DNA from: JAEUJM01 sp044221555 | GTDB taxonomy: Bacteria > Actinomycetota > Acidimicrobiia > Acidimicrobiales > DATDAH01 | DNA: 64,000 bases | Direction of reading: 5' to 3' | Assembly: GCA_044221555.1 (NCBI GenBank) | Contig: JBGAOY010000017.1 | Location: 25,934-89,933 of the forward strand | In this document: positions 15,191-23,966 of the stretch, one piece after another | Layout: every line of letters starts with the position of its first letter | Position numbering within the stretch: the first letter of the stretch is position 1 | Made by a program: the position numbers and the translations under genes | The notes under the pieces: model-generated | The model's database searches: none | What the model was told of the DNA's origin: nothing | What the model saw: only the letters and a program-made list of their open reading frames with translations

Positions 15191-16123
15191 TCAGGCGGCG
15201 TCGTGGCGCTCCTGGCGATGCCGACGGGCCCGGCGCGGTGGCCGGGGGGCCACCAGCGTGACCTCGATGCCGCCGATCAACCCTCCGAGCTGATTGTAGA
15301 AGCAGGCGGCCGCCACCGTCAGCAGCGTCGCCGTGACCACCACGATCCCCCCTGCGGTGGCCGAGGCTCGCGCCAGGGTGGGGCCGTCCACCGTGGCGTC
15401 GGAGAACCCGATGTCGACGAGGAACCCTGTCCAGCCCGTGACCCACCCCTGCTCGTTGGCCATGCTCCACAGGATGGTGCCGGCGATCGCGACCACCGCC
15501 CACACGCACAGGTAGAACGTGAGCGCCACCTTGGCGACCGATCGCAGGCGCATCCGCCGCACGACGAGCCGGTCCGTCGCCACTCGGCCCCGGTCGTCGC
15601 CGTGGCGGGCCGCGGCCGTGTCGCGACGCTGACGGCGGCGTCGGCCGAATCGTCGACCCGCGGATGCGCTGGTCGCCTCGACGGCCGGCGTCGTGGCCGT
15701 GCCCGCGTCGTGTGGTGGGGGGGCGTCGTGCAGGTGTGCGGTGCGGTGCAGTGGTGCGCCGTCGACGTGGTCGGTGCCCGGGAGCCCGTCGCCCGGGCGC
15801 CGGCGGGCCTCGGCGTCGGGGAAGAGCCCGGGCGCCTCGGTGGCCGGGCCGCGCGTGGCTCGCCCGGTCGGGGCCTCAGCCGGAGCGATGCCGTCCCGCT
15901 CCAGCACGTCGAGTGTCTCCACCTCGAGGAAGGGCCGACCGCGAGGCACCTCGTCGACCGACGGGCGCACCGGGCGGTCGCGGTAGGCGCGCATCCGGGC
16001 GTCGGGCTCGCGTGGCACCCCACGGCTCTGGCGGTGGCGGACGGGCGGGTCGCTGCGCAGGTCGATCACCGCGCTGGGGCGGCGGACCGGCCGCCGGTCG
16101 TCGGAGGGGGGCTGATCAGCCAA
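15191..16123 (-). CDS. DUF3566 transmembrane protein with long disordered N terminus
   Basis: I start this 310-residue protein at TTG 16123, because GGAGG lies six bases upstream and the start overlaps the parA stop by eight bases. Residues 1-150 are Pro/Arg/Asp-rich and probably disordered. The C-terminal part has RLVVRRMRLRSVAKVALTFY and two transmembrane helices (VWAVVAIAGTILWSMA and GGIVVVTATLLTVAAACFY), the DUF3566 pattern. DUF3566 proteins are actinobacterial membrane proteins usually found next to gyrA; here the partner is an orphan ParA. Coupling suggests a joint role, for instance membrane docking of the ATPase, which is inference. Confidence 0.82.
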   Translation of the reverse strand: MADQPPSDDRRPVRRPSAVIDLRSDPPVRHRQSRGVPREPDARMRAYRDRPVRPSVDEVPRGRPFLEVETLDVLERDGIAPAEAPTGRATRGPATEAPGLFPDAEARRRPGDGLPGTDHVDGAPLHRTAHLHDAPPPHDAGTATTPAVEATSASAGRRFGRRRRQRRDTAAARHGDDRGRVATDRLVVRRMRLRSVAKVALTFYLCVWAVVAIAGTILWSMANEQGWVTGWTGFLVDIGFSDATVDGPTLARASATAGGIVVVTATLLTVAAACFYNQLGGLIGGIEVTLVAPRPPRRARRHRQERHDAA

Positions 16124-17018
16124 CGGTGACCTCCGCACGGACGGGCTCGGCGGCCTGCAGCGCCGCCTGTGCGTCGAGTCGGGCGAGCGCCTCGCCGGTG
16201 AGATCCCAGTAGTCGCGGGCGAGGCCGGCGGCGTCGTCGTCGAACGAGTCGGTCCCGGCGGGGAGGTCCCGGTCCTCCCAGGTGTCACGAGCCGCCCGCA
16301 GGTACTCGCTGGCGGCCAGGCCGTGGCGGCGCAGATCGCGGGCGGCACGGGGGCGGTGGCGGATCGACGACTCGAACACGGGGGCGGCCCCGTCCAGCTC
16401 CCACTCCACGTCGGCCCGCACCTCCCGGTGGAGGCGGGGCTGGGCGGGGTCCATGCCGAACAGCACCACGCCCAGTGGTTCGAGTGCCGGGTTGAGCCCG
16501 CGGCTACGGGTCACGTGGTAGCGGTCGGACACGAGCTCCAGACCGTCGAGGCTGCCCGTGTCCACACCCACCGGCATGATGAGGAAGCGGGCCACCGCGA
16601 AGGCGATGTCGAGGGCCTGGGCGTGGCCCGGCGGCGTGTCGAACACCACCACGTCGTAGCCCGCGCCCAGGCGCTCGAGCGGGCCCGTGACATCTGCGAC
16701 GTGGCGCTCGTGGCCCGCCAGCCGCGCGTACACGGCCTGCGTGAAGTCGCCCGCGGGGACCGCGTCGAGCCCCACCCGCACCTCGGCCAGCGGGCTGAGG
16801 GGAACGTCGTCGACCACGGCCCGGTACAGGGCCCGGCCGTCGTCGGACTCGCCGCTCTGGCGGTAGCCGAGGTCCTGGTCGACCGAGCCCATGGGGTCGA
16901 GGTCGACGAGCAGGGTGCGACGGCCGGCGGCCGCCGCGTTGGCGGCCAGCGCGGCCGCGATCGACGACTTGCCCACGCCGCCCTTGCCGTTGCAGATGAC
17001 GAGACCTTGGTCGAGCAT
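16116..17018 (-). CDS. Orphan ParA/MinD-type ATPase
   Basis: The 300 residues start at ATG 17018 behind GGAG, and the deviant Walker A KGGVGKSS follows at once. LLVDLDPMGSVDQDL is the A-prime motif and DVVVFDTPPGHAQALDIA the Walker B. The C-terminal part (RVEY-less, LAASEYLRAARDTWEDRD) does not match chromosomal ParA or Soj closely. No ParB gene or parS-like site is adjacent. These ATPases position DNA, carboxysomes, chemoreceptors or membrane proteins. The next gene overlaps its stop and encodes a membrane protein. Two GTGASTCAC palindromes precede the gene. Confidence 0.85.
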   Translation of the reverse strand: MLDQGLVICNGKGGVGKSSIAAALAANAAAAGRRTLLVDLDPMGSVDQDLGYRQSGESDDGRALYRAVVDDVPLSPLAEVRVGLDAVPAGDFTQAVYARLAGHERHVADVTGPLERLGAGYDVVVFDTPPGHAQALDIAFAVARFLIMPVGVDTGSLDGLELVSDRYHVTRSRGLNPALEPLGVVLFGMDPAQPRLHREVRADVEWELDGAAPVFESSIRHRPRAARDLRRHGLAASEYLRAARDTWEDRDLPAGTDSFDDDAAGLARDYWDLTGEALARLDAQAALQAAEPVRAEVTVG

Positions 17019-17074
17019 CCGCTTCTCTCCTTCGCCGTTTCCTGCGTCGCCCCTCCTCGCCCAGTTTCGAGAAG

Positions 17075-17123
17075 GTGACTCACCGTAGCATTTCTGACCA
17101 CGGAAAGTGAAGTAGTGAGTCAC
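17075..17123. promoter_or_regulatory. Two 9-bp palindromes flanking the parA promoter
   Basis: GTGACTCAC (17075-17083) and GTGAGTCAC (17115-17123) are each palindromic around a central C/G and their centres are exactly 40 bases apart, about four helical turns. The AT-richer DNA between them, on the minus strand TTCACT then TGCTAC, looks like the parA promoter. A dimeric repressor bound at both sites could loop or bracket it. Confidence 0.6.
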
Positions 17124-17183
17124 GATTCTCGCGTGGGCGCACGCATCGGACGTGGGCGCGGCGATCTGGGCCGGTGGGCGTGC

Positions 17184-18116
17184 TCAGAACGTGGCGGCCC
17201 GCAGCGCGGGGAACACCCTCGACACCTTCGCGGTCAGGTAGTCGCCGTAGGTGCCGGGGATGCCGGGGACCTCGGCGTCCCAGCTGGGATCGAGGAACAG
17301 CGGCGCCGAGATGCGCCCCGCGCCCGTGGGCGGGTGCACGCGGTGCGGGGTCGAGCGGTACCGGCCGCCGCTGATGCGCTCGAGCATGTCGCCCAGGTTG
17401 CACACCAGGGCCCCCGGCTCGGGGCGGACCGCCTGCCAGCCGCCGGCCCCCCGGACCTCGAGACCGCCGCCGGCGTCCTGGTGGAGCAGCGTGAGCAGGC
17501 CGTAGTCGGTGTGCTCGGCCACGCCCCAGGGGCCGGTCTCAGGCTCGTCGGCACCGGGCCCGGGGTAGTGGAAGATGCGGAACAGCACCACGGGGTCGCG
17601 GCAGATGGTGTCGTCGAACCAGCGCTCGTCCCGGCCGAGGCCGACCGCCATCGCCCGCAGGATCTGACGCCCCAGCCGGGTGGCGCCGTCCAGGTAGTCG
17701 AGCACCGCGGCGCGCAGGCCCGGCGGATCGGCCGGGAACAGGTTGGCCCCGTGGAGCGGCACGCCACGCCGCACGCGCTCGTCCTCGGGGCCCAGCTCGG
17801 CACCGAAGTAGAGGCCCTCCTTGCGATCGGGGACGCCGTCGGTGAGCTCGTCGCCCACCCCGAACCAGCCCCGCCAGGCCCGTCCGCCGTGGATCATGGC
17901 GATCCTCGCCTTCTCCTCACGCGGTTTGGCGAAGAAGGCGCGGGCGTCGTCCTCGAGGCGCTGCTGGAGCGCCGTGTCGATGCCGTGGTTCACCACCGTG
18001 AAGAACCCGTGCTCGGCGCAGGCCGCGTCGATGGCGGTGGCGACGGCCCGACGACCGTCGGTCCCCCCGCCGCCGTCCACCAGCGGCCCGACATCGATGC
18101 GCGGCACGTCGCCCAC
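17184..18116 (-). CDS. Isopenicillin N synthase-family Fe(II)/2OG oxygenase
   Basis: The 310 residues begin with the N-terminal DIOX segment (HGFFTVVNHGIDTAL). The catalytic domain shows GVAEHTDYGLLTLL (His-x-Asp), STPHRVHPP (distal His), and GRISAPLF (Arg-x-Ser, which binds 2-oxoglutarate). The whole length matches the family. Such enzymes hydroxylate or desaturate small molecules; bacterial members of this type are annotated broadly and the substrate here is unknown. It lies upstream of parA but separated by the palindrome-bearing 165-base gap, so it is probably a separate unit. Confidence 0.88.
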   Translation of the reverse strand: MGDVPRIDVGPLVDGGGGTDGRRAVATAIDAACAEHGFFTVVNHGIDTALQQRLEDDARAFFAKPREEKARIAMIHGGRAWRGWFGVGDELTDGVPDRKEGLYFGAELGPEDERVRRGVPLHGANLFPADPPGLRAAVLDYLDGATRLGRQILRAMAVGLGRDERWFDDTICRDPVVLFRIFHYPGPGADEPETGPWGVAEHTDYGLLTLLHQDAGGGLEVRGAGGWQAVRPEPGALVCNLGDMLERISGGRYRSTPHRVHPPTGAGRISAPLFLDPSWDAEVPGIPGTYGDYLTAKVSRVFPALRAATF

Positions 18117-18242
18117 GGCATCAGTCTGGGCCGTCGGGCGCCGCGGTGCTCGAACCCTGGTCGACCGTCAGTAGACAGCGCTGTACAGGGGCAGCGGTGG
18201 CGCCTACTGTCGAGTCAGTAGCCGGTGGAGCGGGGGGCAACC

Positions 18243-18521
18243 ATGCAGGCAGTCCGGGTCTTGCGATTCAGTGGGCCGTCGTCGCAGGTCGGCGCGGTGC
18301 TGGCGTTGGCGGAGCGGTCGGGGGTCGGCGCGCGGGAGATGGTGGAGCGGGCGGTGGCGGGCGACTCGTGGATCGAGCTGTCGATCCCGCTCGCGTGCAG
18401 CTCGGGCGTCGACGGTGACCAGGTGGTCCGTTCGCTCGAACGGTCGGTCGAGCGCCTCGGCGCGGACTTCCGCCTGCGGGAGTACGTCACCGAGGTGCGC
18501 CGCAAGGACCGGGTGTCGTAG
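18243..18521 (+). CDS. Small hypothetical protein
   Basis: The 92 residues start at ATG 18243, with a GGGGGG run six bases upstream. The order MQAVRVLRFSG, helix, WIELSIPLACSS, helix RSLERSVERLG, then FRLREYVTEVRRKD suggests a beta-alpha-beta-alpha-beta small domain of ACT or ferredoxin-like shape. No cysteines or metal motif are present. Upstream DNA holds a perfect ACAGCGCTGT palindrome (18174-18183) and CTACTG..CAGTAG (18204-18221), so the gene may be specifically regulated. I do not recognise a family. Confidence 0.65.
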   Translation: MQAVRVLRFSGPSSQVGAVLALAERSGVGAREMVERAVAGDSWIELSIPLACSSGVDGDQVVRSLERSVERLGADFRLREYVTEVRRKDRVS

Positions 18522-18592
18522 CCGAGCGGCGCTCAGTCGTCCGACCTGGTCCACTCGGGCCGCGGCCCCGGCCGGGGCGTAGCCTGGGTGTC

Positions 18593-19783
18593 GTGGAGCT
18601 GCCCTTCGATGCCTTCGACGCCGACAACCACTACTACGAGGCCCTGGATGCGTTCACCCGCCACCTCGACCCGGCCTGGGGGCCGCGGGTGGTGCAGTGG
18701 TGCGAGATCGACGGTCGGCGGTACCACGTCGTCGGCGGCAGGGTCAGTCGAGCGGTCACCAACCCCACGTTCGACCCCGTCGCGCCGCCGGGGGCGCTGC
18801 ACGACTACTTCCGGGGCAACCCCGAGTCGAGGTCGCCCATGGACTTCCTGCGCGAGCGGGGGCCGATCCGACCCGAGTTCCGTGACCGCGACGCCCGCCT
18901 GGCGGTGATGGACGAGCACGGCCTCGAGGCCATCTGGCTGTTCCCCACCCTCGGCGTGCTCTACGAGGAGCCGCTCAAGCACGACCCTGCCGCGGTGATG
19001 AAGATGGCCCAGGCGTTCAACCGCTGGCTCGACGACGACTGGGGCTTCCACTACCGCGACCGGATCTTCGCCGCCCCGTACCTCTCACTGGCGGTCGTCG
19101 ACGACGCGGTGGCCGAGCTCGAGTGGGCGCTGGACAAGGGCGCCCGGGTGGTCTGCATCCGGCCCGCAGCGGTGTACACGCCCACGGGCCCGCTGTCGCC
19201 CGCCGACCCCGCCTTCGACCGCTTCTGGGGGCTGGTCAACGAGGCCGGCGTCTCCGTCGTGGTCCACGCCGGCGACAGCGGCAACAGCAGCAACGGCTAC
19301 GCCGAAGAGGGCTTCAGCGCCTCGTTCAGCACCACGTCGACCGGCCAGTTCCGGCCGACGATCAAGTCCTTCAACATCGAGCGGGCCGCGTTCGAGTTCC
19401 TCATCACCATCACCTTCGACAAGCTGTTCGACCGCTTCCCGAACGTGCGCATCGCGTCGGTCGAGAACGGCTCGGAGTTCCTGGCCGACCTGTTCGCCAA
19501 GCTGCGCTCCACCGCCCGCAAGACACCGGGCTACTTCACCGAGGATCCCGTCGACACGTTCCGGCGCCATGTCTGGATCAACCCGTTCTGGGAGGACGAC
19601 GTGCACGAGGTGGTCGAGCTGATGGGCGCCGACCGGGTGATCTTCGGCTCCGACTGGCCCCACATCGAGGGCATGCCTCGGCCGCTCGACTACGTCGTCG
19701 AGCTCAAGGAGTTCAGCGACGCCGAGCGGCTGTTGATCCTGCGCGACAACGCCCGTTCGCTCAACGCGCTTCGGTCGGCCTGA
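18593..19783 (+). CDS. Amidohydrolase-family (ACMSD-like) metal enzyme
   Basis: The 396 residues start at GTG 18593 with TAGCCT seven bases upstream, fitting a leaderless promoter. FDADNHYYE opens the barrel, VSVVVHAGDSG supplies the His of strand 5, and RVIFGSDWPHIEGM carries the catalytic Asp of strand 8. This is the amidohydrolase 2/ACMSD pattern, Zn-dependent decarboxylases or hydrolases of aromatic or cyclic acids. In actinobacteria such proteins are common among catabolic gene sets. It converges with the GGDEF-EAL gene and overlaps its end by 23 bases. Confidence 0.87.
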   Translation: MELPFDAFDADNHYYEALDAFTRHLDPAWGPRVVQWCEIDGRRYHVVGGRVSRAVTNPTFDPVAPPGALHDYFRGNPESRSPMDFLRERGPIRPEFRDRDARLAVMDEHGLEAIWLFPTLGVLYEEPLKHDPAAVMKMAQAFNRWLDDDWGFHYRDRIFAAPYLSLAVVDDAVAELEWALDKGARVVCIRPAAVYTPTGPLSPADPAFDRFWGLVNEAGVSVVVHAGDSGNSSNGYAEEGFSASFSTTSTGQFRPTIKSFNIERAAFEFLITITFDKLFDRFPNVRIASVENGSEFLADLFAKLRSTARKTPGYFTEDPVDTFRRHVWINPFWEDDVHEVVELMGADRVIFGSDWPHIEGMPRPLDYVVELKEFSDAERLLILRDNARSLNALRSA

Positions 19784-22445
19784 CGCCGGCCACGTCGCGC
19801 TCGTCCACGAGTGCGGCGGCGGCCTCGAAGGTGAGGGGCCGGTCGAACAGGAAGCCCTGACCCAGCCGGCAGCGCTCGCTCACCAGCTGGTCGAGCTGGT
19901 GGGGCTGCTCGATCCCCTCGGCCACGGCGTCGAGGTCGAGGGTGCGGCACAGGTCGAGCACGGCCCGGATCAGGCCGGGCACCTCGTCGTCGCGGGTCAG
20001 CGCCTGCACGAACGATCGGTCGATCTTCAAGATGTCGACGGGGAACTGGCGCAGGTAGCCGAGCGACGAGTACCCCGTGCCGAAGTCGTCGACCGCGAGG
20101 CGCACCCCGAGGTCGCGGAGCTCGTGGAGCCGGGCGGTGGCGCTGTCGGGGTCCTGGACCAGGTAGCTCTCGGTGAGCTCCAGGATGACCGACTGAGGAG
20201 GGACGCCCGAGTCGGCCAGCGCCTGTCGGACCATGTCGACCACACCGGTGCTGGCCAGCTGACGGGGGGACAGGTTGACCGACATGGTCAGGGCGGCGCC
20301 GTCGGCGTGACGGTCCTGCCACTCGCGTGCGGTCGCGCAGGCCATGGCCATCACCCACCCGCCGATCGCGACGATGGTGCCGTTGTCCTCGGCGACGGGG
20401 ATGAACCGGTCCGGTGGCAACAGGCCGAGCGTGGGGTGGTTCCAGCGGAGCAGCGCCTCGAACCCGGTGAGCCGGCCCGTGGCCAGCTCGACGATGGGCT
20501 GGTAGTGCAGCTCCAACTCGTCGCGCTCGAGCACCGAGTGCAGGTCGGTGTCGATGCGGAGGCGCTCGACCGCCGCGGCTCGCATGCCGTCGTCGAAGAC
20601 CACCCAGCGGCGCTTGCCCGCGGCCTTGGCCTGGTACATGGCCACGTCGGCGTTGCGCAGCAGGGCCTCGCCGTCGGCGCGCCCGATGGCGACGCCGATG
20701 CTGGCGCCCACGTTCAGCTGGGTGCCGCCCACGTCGACGGGCTCGGCCAGCGCGGCCAGGATGCGGGTGGCCACGGCCTCCGCGCGGGTCGAGGCGTCCT
20801 CGCCGGGCTCCACCAGGACGCCGAACTCGTCGCCCCCCAGGCGGGCCACCGTGTCCTCGCTGCGCACCGAGGCGAGCAGGCGCTGGGCGATCACCGTCAG
20901 CACCGAGTCACCGGTGTTGTGCCCGAGGCTGTCGTTGATGGTCTTGAAGCCGTCGAGATCGAGGTAGAGCACCGCGGCCTCGTCGCCGGTGCGCACCGTG
21001 CGCTGCACCGCGTGCTCGATGCGATCACGGAAGAGGGCCCGATTGGCCAGCCCGGTGAGCGTGTCGTGGAAGGCCTGGTGGCTGAGCTCCTGCTCCATGT
21101 GCTTGCGGATCGTGATGTCGTGGATGTTGACCACCACGCCCTTCACATCGGGGTCGTCGATGAGGCTCACGGCTCGCACCTCGACCCACCGGACCGACTG
21201 GTCGGCGTGCGCGACCCGCAATTCGCCCGTCAGCACCTGCCCGGGCCGCGACAGGGCCCGGTCGAGCAGCGCGGCCGCGGCGGCCTGGTCATCGGGTGCG
21301 ATCAGGCCGAACAGGCTGTCGCCCCGGATGCTGGCGGCGTCGTGGCCCAGGAGCTCCAGCAGTGCCGGCGCCTCTGCCGTCACGACGCCCATCGCGTCGG
21401 TGACCAGCACCGCGTCGGCCGAGTTCTCCGCCAGCAGCCGGTGGAACCGGTCGCTGCTGCGCAGCGCCGCCTCGGCGGAGTCCTTCTGGCGCAGCAGCCT
21501 GATCGACCGGGCCAGCACCAACGCGGCCAACAGGAGGGTCGCGGCCAGGAAGGCCAACGCGCTCGCGGGATGGTCGGTCAGGTCGGCGAGGGCCATGGTG
21601 AGCCCGGGGACGGTCACGCAGGCCACGCCCACCGCGAGGCGGTAGGGCCGGGCCACGCGGGGCTCGGCCCGGTCGTCGGTCAGGGCCGCCATGTCCGGGT
21701 GCAGCGCGGCGCCCGCCATCAGGAACATCCCGAGCAGCCACACCTGGTCCAGCCAGGCGGTGCCCCCGAACGAGTAGGAGTCGGTGGCGGCGAGCACCGA
21801 GTAGGCGGCGTCGGCGAGCAGCCAGAGGCCCAGCGCGGTGGCCAACATGATGGTGGCGGCACTGCGAAGACGGGTGTCGAGCAGCAACCGGACGAGCAGG
21901 GCCAGCACCAGCACGTCGGCGGCCGGGTACATCGCCAACGTGGCGTTGGCCAGCAGGGTGCTGGCCGGGTCGATGGTCGGCCGGATCAGCAGGTCCCAGG
22001 TGAGGAGGAGCGCGGCCACCCCGACCGCGGTGGCATCGAGGAGCGCGTCGAGGTCGCCCTCGGGCTTGCGGGCCCGGACCACCTGCACCAGGCCCACCAC
22101 CACCGCGGCGTAGCCGAGCAGGTAGAGCAGGTCGGCCAGCGAGGTCTGCGGGTCGGGGTTCCCGAGCCAGCCGTAGGCGGCGTAGGCCACGTCGGCCGCA
22201 GCCCAGGCCGTGATCGCCCACGCCAGCCAGTGCCACGGGCGCACGGTGCGCGGCCGGTGCACGTGGATCCCGACCCACATGGCGACCGCCGAGCCCACGC
22301 TGCCCAGCAGGTAGGCGCCCTGTACGAACCCCTCGCCGCCGAACGCCGGCGCGGCCAGCCACGCGGCGATCACGACAGTGGCCCCAACGGTGGCGGCCGC
22401 CCGCACCCGTCCCCGCCGAGGCGCGCAACGCGCGACCTCGATCAT
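19761..22445 (-). CDS. Membrane PAS-GGDEF-EAL cyclic di-GMP protein
   Basis: From ATG 22445 the protein has 894 residues. About eight or nine hydrophobic helices occupy residues 17-310, a histidine-poor sensory membrane domain. A PAS domain follows (about 330-450, FHRLLAENSADAVLVTD). The GGDEF domain carries an intact LGGDEFGVL near residue 535. The EAL domain begins with GFEALLRWNHPTLG near 662 and keeps DDFGTGYSS. Both catalytic motifs look complete, so it could make and break cyclic di-GMP, or use one domain as regulator. GTG 22454 is another possible start. It is divergent from the P450 unit. Confidence 0.9.
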   Translation of the reverse strand: MIEVARCAPRRGRVRAAATVGATVVIAAWLAAPAFGGEGFVQGAYLLGSVGSAVAMWVGIHVHRPRTVRPWHWLAWAITAWAAADVAYAAYGWLGNPDPQTSLADLLYLLGYAAVVVGLVQVVRARKPEGDLDALLDATAVGVAALLLTWDLLIRPTIDPASTLLANATLAMYPAADVLVLALLVRLLLDTRLRSAATIMLATALGLWLLADAAYSVLAATDSYSFGGTAWLDQVWLLGMFLMAGAALHPDMAALTDDRAEPRVARPYRLAVGVACVTVPGLTMALADLTDHPASALAFLAATLLLAALVLARSIRLLRQKDSAEAALRSSDRFHRLLAENSADAVLVTDAMGVVTAEAPALLELLGHDAASIRGDSLFGLIAPDDQAAAAALLDRALSRPGQVLTGELRVAHADQSVRWVEVRAVSLIDDPDVKGVVVNIHDITIRKHMEQELSHQAFHDTLTGLANRALFRDRIEHAVQRTVRTGDEAAVLYLDLDGFKTINDSLGHNTGDSVLTVIAQRLLASVRSEDTVARLGGDEFGVLVEPGEDASTRAEAVATRILAALAEPVDVGGTQLNVGASIGVAIGRADGEALLRNADVAMYQAKAAGKRRWVVFDDGMRAAAVERLRIDTDLHSVLERDELELHYQPIVELATGRLTGFEALLRWNHPTLGLLPPDRFIPVAEDNGTIVAIGGWVMAMACATAREWQDRHADGAALTMSVNLSPRQLASTGVVDMVRQALADSGVPPQSVILELTESYLVQDPDSATARLHELRDLGVRLAVDDFGTGYSSLGYLRQFPVDILKIDRSFVQALTRDDEVPGLIRAVLDLCRTLDLDAVAEGIEQPHQLDQLVSERCRLGQGFLFDRPLTFEAAAALVDERDVAGVRPTEAR

Positions 22446-22526
22446 CTGCTCCACATCGGCCGCCGGGCCGGCATCTGTAGCGATGGCCCCGACTCGCGGG
22501 TCAGCCGGTGCCGGTAACGTCCTCGC

Positions 22527-22664
22527 GTGTTCGCCGATCGGGTCGCCCGTCCGCCGAGTGTCGCGGTGCCGATCGGGCAGGCCCTGATGGGCCGGATCAC
22601 CCGGGTCGACCCGGCCGACCACCACCTCCAGCCCGACCGACCCTCTTCGGAGGAGGCCTTGTGA
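22527..22664 (+). CDS. Small leaderless gene coupled to the P450
   Basis: An open frame of 45 codons runs from GTG 22527 to TGA 22664. Nearly every codon ends in G or C, as in genuine genes here. TAACGT lies six bases upstream, the same -10 arrangement found before many starts in this window. Its stop overlaps the P450 start by four bases (GTGA). The peptide contains the stretch VAVPIGQALMGRITRV and then a His/Pro/Asp/Ser-rich tail, with no cysteine or membrane segment. No family is recognised. It may be a small P450 partner or a leader peptide that controls P450 translation. Confidence 0.6.
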   Translation: MFADRVARPPSVAVPIGQALMGRITRVDPADHHLQPDRPSSEEAL

Positions 22665-23899
22665 CCGACCTGCACGCGGGGCCCGTCCCCGTCGACCTCT
22701 TCGACCCCGACACCTACATCGATGCCCCACCCCACGAGTACCTCGCGCACCTCCGGGCCACCCGGCCCGTGTTCCGCCAGGCGATGGCGGACGGGGGCTC
22801 GTGCTGGGCGGTGCTGCGCCACGCCGACGTGGTCCACGTGGCCCGCGAGCCGGTGCTGTTCTCGGCGTCGGCTGGTGGGGTCGTGGTCGAGGACCTCGAC
22901 CCCGAGCAGCTGGCCATGATGCGCCACATGCTGCTGGCCATGGACCCACCGCCTCACGCCGACTACCGCAAGCCGCTGGCGCCCACGTTCGGTGCCCGGG
23001 TGATCGGCGCGCTGGAAGGCCAGGTGCGCGAGATCTGCCGGCGGATCATGGCCGACGCCGCCGTGGCGGGCGAGGTCGAGTTCGTCCACGACGTGTGCGG
23101 TCGGCTGCCCTCGCAGGTGGTGGGTGAGATCATGGGTCTCCCCGAGCGCGACTGGGACCAGATCCAGCGGTGGGCCGAGCAGCAGACCAGCAGCCAGGAC
23201 CCCGACCTCGCCGGCGAGGACAGCGTCGACGAGAACCCCAGCATGGCGATGGCCATGTACTTCATCGCCTTCGGGGCGCAGCGTCGCTCCGAGCCGATCC
23301 GCGACGACCTCACGTCGCTCATCCTGGCCACCGAGTTCGGTCGCGACGACCGCCCGGCCGAGCCGATGAGCGACATCGACTTCGGCAGCTTCTGCGTGCA
23401 GTTGGTCACCGCCGGCAACGACACCACCAAGACCATGTTGTCGTCGGGGCTGCTGGCGCTGTTGCAGCACCCCGACCAGCTGGCGGCGCTGCGGGCCGAC
23501 CCGTCACTGATCCCCGGCGCGGTGGAGGAGATCCTCCGCTGGGCCAACCCGCTGCACTACTTCCGGCGCACGACCACGGCCGACACCGAGCTGTCCGGCG
23601 TGGCGATCGCCGCGGGCGAGAAGGTGGCGATGATGTACACGTCGGCCAACCGGGACGAAGCGGTGTTCTCCGATGCCCAGGCCTTCGACATCCGCCGCGA
23701 CCCCAACCCCCATCTGTCGTTCGGCATCGGTGAGCACTACTGCCTGGGTGCCCACCTGGCCCGACTCGAGGGTCGTGTGTTCCTCGAGGAGCTGCTGGCC
23801 GCGTTCCCCACCATCGAGCAGACCGGCGAGGCCGTGCGGGTGCGCTCGAACCTGAACAACGCGCTCAAGCGCCTGCCGGTGCGCCTGTCGCCAGGCTGA
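22661..23899 (+). CDS. Cytochrome P450
   Basis: This is a 412-residue bacterial class I P450 starting at GTG 22661, with GGAGGAGG just upstream. Helix I carries AGNDTT (251-256), helix K Glu290-x2-Arg293 (EEILR), and the heme loop FGIGEHYCLG places the thiolate at Cys361. MDPPPHADYRKPLAPTF resembles CYP125/CYP142-type and linalool hydroxylase-like enzymes that oxidise sterol side chains or terpenoids. No ferredoxin or reductase gene is adjacent. Neighbouring SDR, DUF1295 and cholesterol oxidase genes make a steroid or terpenoid substrate plausible, but this is inference. Confidence 0.93.
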   Translation: MTDLHAGPVPVDLFDPDTYIDAPPHEYLAHLRATRPVFRQAMADGGSCWAVLRHADVVHVAREPVLFSASAGGVVVEDLDPEQLAMMRHMLLAMDPPPHADYRKPLAPTFGARVIGALEGQVREICRRIMADAAVAGEVEFVHDVCGRLPSQVVGEIMGLPERDWDQIQRWAEQQTSSQDPDLAGEDSVDENPSMAMAMYFIAFGAQRRSEPIRDDLTSLILATEFGRDDRPAEPMSDIDFGSFCVQLVTAGNDTTKTMLSSGLLALLQHPDQLAALRADPSLIPGAVEEILRWANPLHYFRRTTTADTELSGVAIAAGEKVAMMYTSANRDEAVFSDAQAFDIRRDPNPHLSFGIGEHYCLGAHLARLEGRVFLEELLAAFPTIEQTGEAVRVRSNLNNALKRLPVRLSPG

Positions 23900-23966
23900 T
23901 CCCGCGCCCGGCCGGCTGCGGTCGGGCACGCGTGGCGAACGCCCGCCGCCCCGGTGGCCGACGGCG

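Noticed and set aside
19899..22517. An 872-codon plus-strand frame opposite the GGDEF-EAL gene
   Set aside because: Composition is a shadow (Val/Gly/His/Gln-rich) and the opposite strand has intact GGDEF and EAL motifs.
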